Both the position numbers and the translations under genes were made by a program. The notes beneath the pieces were generated by a model. It saw only the letters and a list, made by a program, of their open reading frames with translations, made no database searches and had not been told where the DNA came from. Positions 43,338 through 50,652 of a stretch of 50,652 bases of DNA are shown here, piece after piece (position 1 is the first letter of the stretch; every line of letters starts with the position of its first letter). The stretch spans positions 1 to 50,652 of the forward strand of contig CALTTG010000026.1 in NCBI GenBank assembly GCA_943908475.1, given 5' to 3'. Origin of the DNA: an uncultured Burkholderiales bacterium. GTDB lineage: Bacteria; Pseudomonadota; Gammaproteobacteria; Burkholderiales; Burkholderiaceae_C.

Positions 43338-44555
43338 ATGGCAGTCAGCGCTGCGAAAAAGCCGCAAGAATTCATCTACGAGTGGGAAGGCAAAGACAAG
43401 ACCGGCAAGATCGTGCGCGGCGAAATGCGCGCGGGCGGTGAGTCGGTCGTGGGCGCCAGCTTGCGCCGCCAAGGGGTGCTGGTCCACAAGGTCAAGAAGC
43501 GCCGCACCAAGGGTGGCTCCTCGATCCAGCCCAAAGACATCTCGGTCTTCACCCGCCAGCTCGCCACCATGATGCGCGCTGGCGTGCCCCTGCTTCAGTC
43601 GTTTGACATCGTGGCCCGCGGCGCCACCAACCCCCGCGTGGGCAAGCTGCTCAACGACATCCGGGGTGATGTGGAAACTGGCACCAGCTTGTCGGCCGCC
43701 TTCCGCAAGCACCCGATGCACTTTGATGCGCTCTACTGCAACCTGGTCGAAGCCGGTGAAGCCGCCGGTATCCTGGAATCGCTGCTGGACCGCCTGGCCA
43801 CCTACCAAGAAAAAACGCTGGCCATCAAACAGAAGATCCGTGGCGCCCTGATGTACCCCATTGCGGTGCTGATCGTCGCCATGGTGGTGGTCACCCTGAT
43901 CATGCTGAAGGTGGTGCCCGCCTTCAAAGACGTGTTCACCTCGTTTGGCGCCGACCTGCCCGGCCCCACCCTGGCCGTGATCGCCATGTCTGAATTCTTC
44001 GTCGACTACTGGTACATCATCTTTGGGGTGCTGGGTGGCGGCACGTTCATGTTCTTCCACACCTGGAAGCGCTCTGAAAAAATGCAGCAGGTCATGGATC
44101 GCCTGTTGCTGAAGATCCCGGTGTTTGGCGGCCTGATCTACAAATCGGCCGTGGCCCGCTGGACCCGCACCCTGGCCACCATGTTCGCGGCGGGGGTGCC
44201 CCTGGTCGACGCGCTCGACTCGGTGGGCGGCGCCTCAGGCAGCCACGTGTTCCTGCAGGCCACCGAACAGATTCAACGCGACGTGTCCACCGGCACCAGC
44301 CTGACCAACGCCATGCAAAGCACCAGCATCTTCCCCGTGATGGTGCTGCAGATGGCGGCCATCGGCGAAGAGGCCGGCTCGCTGGACGCCATGCTGAACA
44401 AAGCCGCCGACATCTACGAAGAAGAAGTCGACGAGATGGTCAAGGCACTGTCCAGCCTGATGGAGCCCATCATCATCGTGTTCCTGGGCACCTTGATCGG
44501 CGGCATCGTGGTCGCCATGTACCTCCCCATCTTCAAGCTGGGCGGCGTGGTCTGA
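43338..44555 (+). CDS. pilC: type IV pilus inner-membrane platform protein PilC
   Basis: 405 residues with two T2SSF domains (about 70-190 and 275-395), each followed by hydrophobic helices. FTRQLATMMRAGVPLLQSF and the repeat TRTLATMFAAGVPLVDAL show the internal duplication. It is the inner-membrane platform on which PilB and PilT act. ATG with GGAG ten bases upstream, 32 bp after pilB. Confidence 0.96.
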   Translation: MAVSAAKKPQEFIYEWEGKDKTGKIVRGEMRAGGESVVGASLRRQGVLVHKVKKRRTKGGSSIQPKDISVFTRQLATMMRAGVPLLQSFDIVARGATNPRVGKLLNDIRGDVETGTSLSAAFRKHPMHFDALYCNLVEAGEAAGILESLLDRLATYQEKTLAIKQKIRGALMYPIAVLIVAMVVVTLIMLKVVPAFKDVFTSFGADLPGPTLAVIAMSEFFVDYWYIIFGVLGGGTFMFFHTWKRSEKMQQVMDRLLLKIPVFGGLIYKSAVARWTRTLATMFAAGVPLVDALDSVGGASGSHVFLQATEQIQRDVSTGTSLTNAMQSTSIFPVMVLQMAAIGEEAGSLDAMLNKAADIYEEEVDEMVKALSSLMEPIIIVFLGTLIGGIVVAMYLPIFKLGGVV

Positions 44556-44568
44556 TCGAAAGGTAGTG

Positions 44569-45426
44569 ATGCTGGACGACCTGCAGTCTGTGGCCCTCAC
44601 CCCCGGGGGCCTGTTCGTCCTCGGTCTCGTGATCGGCAGCTTCCTCAACGTGGTGGTGCACCGCCTGCCGCTCATGTTCGAGGCGGGCTGGAAGGCCGAC
44701 GCGCGCGACATCCTGGGCATGCCAGAAGAAAAAGCGCCCGAGCTCACGCTGTCGCAACCGGCCTCTCGCTGCCCGCATTGCGGTCACCAGATCCGCTGGT
44801 TTGAAAACATCCCGCTGCTGAGCTGGCTGGTGCTGCGCGGGCGGTGTTCCGCCTGCAAAGCCCCCATCTCTGTGCGCTACCCCTTGGTCGAGCTCACCAA
44901 CGGCCTGCTCTTTTTAGGCTGCGGCCTGACCTTCGGCAATGCGCCCACCGTGCTGCTGTGGTGTGGGTTCTGCGCCCTCTTGCTGACGGCCTCGCTCATC
45001 GACTGGGACACCACCTACCTCTACGACGACCTCACCGGGCCGCTGCTGTGGGCCGGCCTGATCGCCGCGCAAATGGGCTGGATTCCTGTCAAACCCGCCG
45101 AAGCGCTGTGGGGCGCCGTGGCGGGCTACATGTCGCTGTGGACGGTCAACGAATTCTTCAAGCGCGTGCGCGGCGTCGACGGCATGGGCAATGGCGACTT
45201 CAAGCTGCTGGCCGCCCTGGGTGCCTGGCTGGGCTGGCCCATGTTGCTGCCCATCATTTTGGGCTCGTCCATGGTCGGCGCCGTGGTTGGCATCGGCATG
45301 AAGCTCACGGGCGCGCTGCGCGAGGGCAAGTACGTGCCCTTTGGCCCCTTCCTGGCGGCGGCGGGTCTGAGCGTGATGTTCATCGGTCCGACCCGCGTCA
45401 TCGAGTGGTTCGGCTGGTCGCTGTGA
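44569..45426 (+). CDS. pilD: prepilin peptidase/N-methyltransferase PilD
   Basis: 285 residues, eight or so membrane helices. The N-terminal zinc domain has CPHCGHQIRWFENIPLLSWL and CSACKAPI (two Cys pairs). The aspartyl protease residues are in SLIDWDTTYLYDD and GNGDFKLLAALGAWLG. It cleaves and N-methylates type IV prepilins. The ATG at 44569 has AAGG five bases upstream and is preferred over the GTG just before it. Its stop overlaps the coaE GTG. Confidence 0.95.
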   Translation: MLDDLQSVALTPGGLFVLGLVIGSFLNVVVHRLPLMFEAGWKADARDILGMPEEKAPELTLSQPASRCPHCGHQIRWFENIPLLSWLVLRGRCSACKAPISVRYPLVELTNGLLFLGCGLTFGNAPTVLLWCGFCALLLTASLIDWDTTYLYDDLTGPLLWAGLIAAQMGWIPVKPAEALWGAVAGYMSLWTVNEFFKRVRGVDGMGNGDFKLLAALGAWLGWPMLLPIILGSSMVGAVVGIGMKLTGALREGKYVPFGPFLAAAGLSVMFIGPTRVIEWFGWSL

Positions 45427-46031
45427 AGCACCGCATCATTGGCCTGACCGGGGGCATCGGCAGCGGCAAGTCGACCGTGGCGCACACCCTGGTCGAACTC
45501 GGCGCGCACCTGATCGACACCGACGCCATTTCTCGCTCGCTCACGGCCTCAGGTGGCGCCGCCATCGACGCGATCCGCAGCACCTTTGGCGCATCGTTCA
45601 TCGACCCTCAGGGCGCCATGGACCGCCAGGCCATGCGCGAGTTGGCCTTCAGCCAGCCGGAAGCCCTTCAGCAACTGGAACACATCCTGCACCCCTTGAT
45701 CGGTCAGGTGTCGCAGGCCCAGGCCCAAGAGGCCCGGCCCGACCAGCGCATCATTTTCGACGTGCCCTTGTTGGTGGAATCGGGCCGCCGCTGGCGCGAC
45801 ATCGTCGACCGCATCTTGGTGGTCGACTGCCTGCCCGAGACACAAATCGAACGCGTGATGGCCCGCTCAGGCTGGGCCCGCGCTGCCGTGGAAGCCGTGC
45901 TCGCCAAACAGGCCACCCGAGCCCAACGGCTGGCCGTGGCCGACGACGTGCTGCACAACGAAGGCATCGATCGCAATGAATTGCGCGCACGCGTCATTGC
46001 GCTGTGGGACCTGTGGAACAATCCTCATTGA
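45423..46031 (+). CDS. coaE: dephospho-CoA kinase
   Basis: 202 residues. IIGLTGGIGSGKSTV (4-18) is the P-loop, LIDTDAISR the substrate-binding Asp region, and FDVPLLVESG the lid-proximal motif. It phosphorylates the 3'-hydroxyl of dephospho-CoA, the last step of CoA synthesis. The start is the GTG at 45423, overlapping the pilD stop as GTGA, which gives the normal length. The frame is open much further upstream, but that is inside pilD. Confidence 0.94.
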   Translation: MKHRIIGLTGGIGSGKSTVAHTLVELGAHLIDTDAISRSLTASGGAAIDAIRSTFGASFIDPQGAMDRQAMRELAFSQPEALQQLEHILHPLIGQVSQAQAQEARPDQRIIFDVPLLVESGRRWRDIVDRILVVDCLPETQIERVMARSGWARAAVEAVLAKQATRAQRLAVADDVLHNEGIDRNELRARVIALWDLWNNPH

Positions 46032-46789
46032 TGATCCTCTACGAATACCCTTTCAACGAGAGCATGCGCACCATGCTGCGGCTTGAGCACCTGTTCAAGC
46101 GCATGAGCACGTTGATGTGGCGGGAAAGTGCGATCGATCACCACTACGCCCTGTCCACCCTGTTCGAGGTGATGGACGTGGCCTCTCGCGCCGATCTCAA
46201 AAGCGATCTGCTCAAAGAGCTCGACCGCTTCAAGTCGCAGTTCGAGAGCTACCGGGGCAACCCGGCCATCAACGAAGGCATGCTCGACGAGGTCATCACC
46301 CGGATCAACGTCTCGCACGCCGGGCTCAGCCAGATGGTGGGCAAGGCCGGGCAAAGCCTGGCGGCCAACGACTGGCTCATGAGCATCCGCAGCCGCATCA
46401 ACATCCCCGGCGGCACCTGCGAATTCGACCTGCCCTCTTACTACACGTGGCAGCACCATGCGCCCGCAAGCCGGCAGTCTGACCTTCAGCAATGGGTGTC
46501 ATCGCTGGCTCCGCTGTACCAAGCCCTGGAGCTGATGCTCAGCCTCTTGCGCGATGCCGGGCACCCGCACATGGTCGCCGCACCCGGCGGGCTGTTCCAA
46601 CACAGCATGCGCGAAGGCAAGGCCTACCAGCTGCTTCGCCTGCGCATTGACCCGACCATGGGCCTGATTCCTGAAATCAGCGGCAACCGCCTGATGGTCA
46701 CGGTGCGACTCATGCGCCACGAGGCCGATGGCAAGCTCAAGCTGGCGAGCGATGCCGAAGCCGGTTTTGAACTCACCCTGTGCGGCTGA
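46031..46789 (+). CDS. zapD: cell division protein ZapD
   Basis: 252 residues. ILYEYPFNESMRTMLRLEHL is the conserved N-terminus of ZapD (YacF, DUF1342), and the second half is a beta-rich domain ending with VRLM and a FELTLC tail. It bundles FtsZ filaments at the division site. Its ATG shares one base with the coaE stop (TGATG). The coaE-zapD-yacG order is conserved in proteobacteria. Confidence 0.94.
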   Translation: MILYEYPFNESMRTMLRLEHLFKRMSTLMWRESAIDHHYALSTLFEVMDVASRADLKSDLLKELDRFKSQFESYRGNPAINEGMLDEVITRINVSHAGLSQMVGKAGQSLAANDWLMSIRSRINIPGGTCEFDLPSYYTWQHHAPASRQSDLQQWVSSLAPLYQALELMLSLLRDAGHPHMVAAPGGLFQHSMREGKAYQLLRLRIDPTMGLIPEISGNRLMVTVRLMRHEADGKLKLASDAEAGFELTLCG

Positions 46790-46798
46790 CCGAGCACC

Positions 46799-47023
46799 AT
46801 GACTGACAAGACCTTGATGGTGCGTTGCCCCTCGTGTGGCGTGCAACACGCCTACAGCACCGACAACCCCTACCGTCCGTTTTGCGGCAAAGGCTGCAAG
46901 GCCATTGACCTGGGCGCCTGGGCCAGCGAAGAGTACCGCGTGGAGGCCAAGCCCACCCGCGAAGAGTTGCTGGAAGACCTGGAACAGCTGGAAAAGCTCG
47001 GCCAGCTGCCCCCCAAGCACTGA
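46799..47023 (+). CDS. yacG: DNA gyrase inhibitor YacG (zinc finger)
   Basis: 74 residues. VRCPSCGV and FCGKGCKAIDLGAWA give the four zinc cysteines (C-x2-C and C-x3-C) of YacG, which binds GyrB and blocks DNA binding. An acidic, Lys/Glu-rich C-terminal tail is somewhat longer than in enteric YacG. It ends the rightward series and converges with the YjbH-type gene 11 bp away. Confidence 0.93.
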   Translation: MTDKTLMVRCPSCGVQHAYSTDNPYRPFCGKGCKAIDLGAWASEEYRVEAKPTREELLEDLEQLEKLGQLPPKH

Positions 47024-47034
47024 CCCTCAGGGCC

Positions 47035-49815
47035 TCAGGGCCCCAAAGCGCGAGGGCTGCGGCTGCGCGTGAGGTCAAACAGCTGGAACTCGCGGCCCAA
47101 GCGGGCCCCACCATCGCGAATCAAAGGGGCGTAAGTGATGGTGGCCTTGGAGGCACTGGACACCGGCAGCATCACGTCAAAGGGCATGCTCACATAGACC
47201 CCCTTGTCGAACGAGCCCTCGCCGAACTGCTGGGCCGACACGTTGCTCTTGGTGGCGTAAGCCCCCATGCTGACGCCATTGGCGAACACACGCGACACAT
47301 CCAGCGTGGCCCCCACATCACCCGCCAAGTAACGCCCCACCATCAGCTTGACGTTCAGGTCCTGCCAACCGGTGTCCCAATAGGCTGAGACATGGCCGGT
47401 GGTGACTTGGTGACTGCGCAGGCTCAAGCCTTGGTTGAAACCTCGCTGGCGCACCTCGTTGAGGTCCACGCCCAAAGCCCAACGGCTGTCGATCGGGCGA
47501 TAGAGGTATTCCCCGCCAACGCCAGCAAACATCGATTCAAGCAAGCCCGCGTAACCCAGGTAGAAATGGTCCTGGCCCGCCCGCCCGAAGTGGGTGAGTT
47601 GCAAGCTCGGCAGCGTCACCCGACGGGAGGTCAAGTACTCCCGCACATTGGTGCGCACGCGCGGCAGGTTGCTGGGCGCGGTGTACTTGAACTTGTCGTA
47701 GTTGTCGACCAAGCGCAGACGCGCCGTGCCTGACAACCAGGTGTCGTCACGGAACCGGTACTGCGCCGACCAATCGGCCGCCAGCTGGAACAGCAGGAAA
47801 CCATCGGGCCCGCCCAGGTTCTGGCGGTAATCGAGCCCCAGCGCCTGCCGCCAAGCCGGCGCAGCAGGTGGCACCCAGGCGTTCTCGCCCGAGGGTGCGA
47901 GAGGGACCGGTGCCTCGTCTGCCACCTTCTTCATCGGGTCGAGGCGGTCTGACGGTGGCAACCACTGCGTGTGCGCTTGCACCCATTGCGGGCGGTCGAC
48001 CCGGACGGTCGCCACCGGCACGCCTTCGCGGCGCCATTGCACATCCACCTGCTTGATCGGTGCCGGCTGGTCTTGTTGCACCACCGCCGCCACACGATCG
48101 ACCATGGGACGCTCGAACCAAGCCGGGAGGTCGTCCAGGGTCAAGCTGAGGCGCTCGCCTTGCACCGCCATGGCGGTCACGCGGGCGCCCGTCTGGGCCT
48201 CGATGCGACGCGCCATGTCGGGCCAAGCTGCGGCCTGAGTCGGCGCGGTCGCGCGCACCGGCAAAGGCTGTGGGTCCAGCAACTTGGGGGCCGACAGCTG
48301 GTCAAACTGGGTGGACATGGACAAGCCCAAGTTGACCTTGTTGCCACGCTCCACGCCCAGGGTGAGGTCCAGCCAAGGCCACGGCCGGTGCACCACTGCC
48401 ACGTTCACCGGGGCACGCTGGCGGATGGGGGTGGGCCCTGTGGGCGCGCGACTGTAGTCGATGCTGTCGTACTCGGCCTTGAGCCACCAGTTGTCGGCGG
48501 GCAAAGCCCACTGAACCCCGGCGAACACGGCTGCGGGCCCCGTGAAAAACGAGCGCACATCAACGGTGCCCCCCCCAGCCTTGCGGGTGTATTGCCGAGT
48601 CTTGAAACGGTCGGCCAAGGCCCCCAATGGGTTGCTCAGGTCACCACGAGCGCCCATCAAGCCAAAGCCCAGGCCCAGGCTGATGTCCAGTGGCCCCACC
48701 GCCTTGGAAGCCACCACATACTCGCTGCCGAACAAGCCGGTGCCCACCACATCGCGCAAGCCCACCGCCACATCGGGCCACCAGGCCGACTCGCGCAGCA
48801 GGCGCACCTTCACATCGGCGGTTTTGTCCTTGTAAGACTGGTCGCCCGACAAATTGGCATTGCCATACAGCTTGCCGCTGATGCTGACGTAACCGAAACT
48901 GACAGACAGGTCCTCCAGCGGCTGGAGCCTCATCTTGAGGTCGGCATAGGGGTAGGTGCGGTAGAAACTCACGCTGCCGCGTCCCACGGGCTCCATGCGG
49001 GCTGACGGCATTTGCAGGTAGCCCGTGCCGCCCCAGTTGTTGCCCAGCGGCGGCTGGGTGAGGCGGGCTGGCGCCCACTCGGCGCGGGCCGGCAACAAGC
49101 GTGTGCGGCCATCGGCCCAACCGGTTCCCGCAGGGCCTTGCGTGCTCAGCCACTGGGCCACGCGCGCTGACACGGCCTCGGGCACCTCGACCTTGCGGGC
49201 GGGCGCCCAGATCCAGGCCCCTGGCGCCACCGAGGCGATCTGCTCACGGTTCCAGGGTTGCAATCCTTCGGTGGTGACCACGCCGTCGGGCTGAACCACC
49301 CAGGCGCGGTCTGCCTCGGCGGCGTCGCAGGCTTGCAGGTAAGCCGACACCGGGGCTTCGGGGTGGTGCCGCACAAGGCACACCTGACCGGTGTGACGCA
49401 GCAAGGCCACCTGCTGGGCGCGATCAAAGCGCAGCACCCGGTCCCCCGGTTGCAGCACCGGGTCTGCAGCGGCGTTGCCCTCCAGCCAACGGGCATCGAT
49501 CGAGGGCAACAGCGCGCGGCCGGTCACGGGCATCTGCCGAAGGGCACTGGCCAACGAAGGCAAAGGGGCTTGAAGGTCGGCCAGCAAGGCCTCTCGCCAC
49601 GCGGCATGGGTGTCACGTTCTCGCTGAGACCACCAATGCAAGGTGCCCGCCGTCACCTGCCCGGTGGACCAAGGCGCAGCCTGTCCGGCCAGCCACTGGC
49701 TCAAACGCTGTGGCTGCTGAATGTCTGACACCATGGGCTCTGCAGCCCAAGCTGCCGCCGCACCAACGGTCAGGGCCAGAGTTGCCAGGCCAGGCAGAAG
49801 TCGGACTTCAAGCAT
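47035..49815 (-). CDS. YjbG-YjbH fusion: exopolysaccharide secretion protein (GfcC-GfcD)
   Basis: 926 residues. A signal peptide covers 1-25 (ALTVGAAAAWA). Residues about 26-230 resemble the YjbG/GfcC capsule protein: DPVLQPGDRVLRF and VVQPDGVVTTEGLQPWNRE with APGAWIWAP is the GfcC end pattern. From about 258 the YjbH/GfcD domain begins (NNWGGTGYLQMPSARM, then SFYRTYPYADLKMRLQP) and continues to the end as a predicted outer-membrane beta-barrel. Normally these are two adjacent genes. The ATG at 49813-49815 lies 46 bp inside the end of the YjbF gene. The protein probably forms an outer-membrane route for a secreted polysaccharide. Confidence 0.85.
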   Translation of the reverse strand: MLEVRLLPGLATLALTVGAAAAWAAEPMVSDIQQPQRLSQWLAGQAAPWSTGQVTAGTLHWWSQRERDTHAAWREALLADLQAPLPSLASALRQMPVTGRALLPSIDARWLEGNAAADPVLQPGDRVLRFDRAQQVALLRHTGQVCLVRHHPEAPVSAYLQACDAAEADRAWVVQPDGVVTTEGLQPWNREQIASVAPGAWIWAPARKVEVPEAVSARVAQWLSTQGPAGTGWADGRTRLLPARAEWAPARLTQPPLGNNWGGTGYLQMPSARMEPVGRGSVSFYRTYPYADLKMRLQPLEDLSVSFGYVSISGKLYGNANLSGDQSYKDKTADVKVRLLRESAWWPDVAVGLRDVVGTGLFGSEYVVASKAVGPLDISLGLGFGLMGARGDLSNPLGALADRFKTRQYTRKAGGGTVDVRSFFTGPAAVFAGVQWALPADNWWLKAEYDSIDYSRAPTGPTPIRQRAPVNVAVVHRPWPWLDLTLGVERGNKVNLGLSMSTQFDQLSAPKLLDPQPLPVRATAPTQAAAWPDMARRIEAQTGARVTAMAVQGERLSLTLDDLPAWFERPMVDRVAAVVQQDQPAPIKQVDVQWRREGVPVATVRVDRPQWVQAHTQWLPPSDRLDPMKKVADEAPVPLAPSGENAWVPPAAPAWRQALGLDYRQNLGGPDGFLLFQLAADWSAQYRFRDDTWLSGTARLRLVDNYDKFKYTAPSNLPRVRTNVREYLTSRRVTLPSLQLTHFGRAGQDHFYLGYAGLLESMFAGVGGEYLYRPIDSRWALGVDLNEVRQRGFNQGLSLRSHQVTTGHVSAYWDTGWQDLNVKLMVGRYLAGDVGATLDVSRVFANGVSMGAYATKSNVSAQQFGEGSFDKGVYVSMPFDVMLPVSSASKATITYAPLIRDGGARLGREFQLFDLTRSRSPRALGP

Positions 49816-50465
49816 TGTTCACCGTAGACGGGGGCTGAGTCGCCTGGCTTCCAGGCATAACGAGAAGGCGGCAATCGGCGCTGGGTGTCGACCTCTTCGG
49901 TCCACACCAAATCGGCAGGGTTCACGCCCGCCAAATGGGAATCGGTGGGCGGGGCAATGCGGCGGGATCGCAAGGTATCGCTCAAGCCCCAAAGGTGCCC
50001 AGGCATATGGTCGACCCGACGCTGCCAGGTGATGCCCGCTTCTGGCAACTCGGGCCCCAGGGGCGCCGACGCGGTGCCTTCGACCTTCGACCAAGACACA
50101 GGGGTGCCCACCAGGCCCATCAAGCGCCCGCGATGCAAGCGCAACACCTCGGATTGCGCCGAATACCACACGGTGACGGGGCCGCCTTCTGCGGGGTCGG
50201 TGTGCCCACGGGCCAACCACACGGGCTTGCCGTTGACATGGACCCGCAGGTAATCAAAACCCGGCGTGAGCGTTGCCGACGCGGCTTCGGCCGCCGAGCC
50301 CATCCAAGCGCTCACCCATGGTGCCACGGCGGCTTGGAAGGTACGCTGCACCGGAGACGGGGATGATGCGCACCCTGCCAGCCCAAACAAGACCAAGCAC
50401 AGTGCCGTCAACCCGATTAAAGGCCGCCGAGGCCCGGTTGAGCCCCCTGGCGGCATTTGGCACAT
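49770..50465 (-). CDS. yjbF: YjbF/GfcB-family lipoprotein
   Basis: 231 residues from the ATG at 50463-50465. A lipoprotein signal ends LVLFGLAGC (Cys acylated). The core FDYLRVHVNGKPVWLARGHT and VWYSAQSEVLRLHRGRLMGL match the YjbF/GfcB family, beta-rich outer-membrane lipoproteins of group 4 capsule and Yjb loci. A TTG six codons upstream overlaps the yjbE stop and is also open; no strong ribosome-binding site distinguishes them. It overlaps the fusion gene by 46 bp, so translation is likely coupled. Confidence 0.85.
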   Translation of the reverse strand: MCQMPPGGSTGPRRPLIGLTALCLVLFGLAGCASSPSPVQRTFQAAVAPWVSAWMGSAAEAASATLTPGFDYLRVHVNGKPVWLARGHTDPAEGGPVTVWYSAQSEVLRLHRGRLMGLVGTPVSWSKVEGTASAPLGPELPEAGITWQRRVDHMPGHLWGLSDTLRSRRIAPPTDSHLAGVNPADLVWTEEVDTQRRLPPSRYAWKPGDSAPVYGEQCLKSDFCLAWQLWP

Positions 50466-50479
50466 CAATGCAAAGACGC

Positions 50480-50652
50480 TCAAGGAGCGACGCTGCCCGT
50501 GCTGCCCGAGGTGTTGTTGTTGTTGTCGCTGCTGGCTGCCACGGCAACGCCCACAGCAGCGGCAGCGGCCACACCTGCCGCAGCGGCAGCGGCACCAATG
50601 CCGATGCCACCGGCGGCGGCACCAGCTGCGCCGGCACCCGCTGCGGCGCCAG
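50480..50652 (-). CDS. yjbE: YjbE/GfcA-like small secreted protein, 5' end outside the window
   Basis: Only the last 56 codons are present. The visible part is a Gly/Ala-rich stretch (GAAGAAAGGIGIGAAAAAAG and VAAAAAVGVAVAAS) followed by SSDNNNNTSGSTGS and the stop. The pattern of small hydrophobic residues ending in a polar Asn/Ser/Thr tail resembles GfcA/YjbE, the first gene of Yjb and group 4 capsule operons. The position directly before yjbF supports this. The start and signal peptide lie beyond the edge. Confidence 0.65.
   Translation of the reverse strand, partial: GAAAGAGAAGAAAGGIGIGAAAAAAGVAAAAAVGVAVAASSDNNNNTSGSTGSVAP

Noticed and set aside
48569..48576. Eight-base C run inside the YjbG-YjbH fusion as a phase-variation site
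   Set aside because: Shorter than the nine-base tracts and in a gene with generally C/G-rich codons; several runs of seven occur elsewhere, so this is weak evidence.
1..50652. CRISPR arrays, tRNA or rRNA genes
   Set aside because: No regularly spaced repeats and no cloverleaf or rRNA-like sequence noticed on reading; the window is almost fully covered by protein genes.

Overview
The window comes from a GC-rich betaproteobacterium, most likely of the order Burkholderiales. The evidence is the pilB-pilC-pilD-coaE-zapD-yacG block in the order usual for that group, the complete exosortase A (XrtA)/PEP-CTERM exopolysaccharide locus, and the GC-rich codon use outside one AT-rich island. Almost everything in it concerns surface carbohydrates.

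Region 1 (about 1-25,924, minus strand) is one long, tightly packed gene series with many ATGA stop/start overlaps, read leftward. It starts with the XrtA-type export machinery: outer-membrane export lipoprotein, chain-length regulator, tyrosine autokinase with a Tyr-Gly tail, large predicted outer-membrane protein and MSHA/ExeA-like ATPase. Next come the polysaccharide deacetylase, FemAB-like protein, TIGR03087-type glycosyltransferase, exosortase A fused to an EpsI-like domain, and the asparagine-synthase-like amidotransferase. The distal half carries glycosyltransferases (GT2, TIGR03088-like, TIGR04063-like), an OafA-type acyltransferase, WecB and WecC (UDP-ManNAc and UDP-ManNAcA supply), a further GT4, a 55-residue membrane protein, a TIGR03097-like O-glycosylation ligase, a deacetylase-GT4 fusion and a pyruvyl transferase. 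The series ends at remnants of two nested insertion sequences at the left edge. The likely product is an amino-uronate-containing, acetylated and pyruvylated exopolysaccharide. No priming sugar transferase, flippase, XrtA-associated acyl-CoA ligase or PrsK/PrsR regulator is seen here.

Region 2 (25,925-27,793) holds the divergent control region, a good sigma-54 promoter, a PEP-CTERM protein (the exosortase substrate), its terminator and a low-molecular-weight tyrosine phosphatase that may oppose the autokinase.

Region 3 (27,778-41,528) is a second glycan locus, probably for lipopolysaccharide core or O-chain. It has a UDP-glucuronate-4-epimerase-like gene, an AT-rich island (about 28.9-33.3 kb) with a GT4, a GT2-GT4 fusion and a methyltransferase, then UDP-galactopyranose mutase, a GT10 fucosyltransferase-like gene, a GT4, a DUF707 protein, two GT25 enzymes, a GT8-like protein on the opposite strand, and the lipid A flippase MsbA.

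Region 4 (41,581-47,023) is housekeeping: type IV pilus assembly (pilB, pilC, pilD), CoA synthesis (coaE), cell division (zapD) and gyrase inhibition (yacG).

Region 5 (47,035-50,652, minus strand) is a YjbEFGH/GfcABCD-type exopolysaccharide secretion operon. YjbG and YjbH are fused into one protein, and the YjbE-like gene is cut by the window edge. The window therefore carries parts of three surface-glycan systems.
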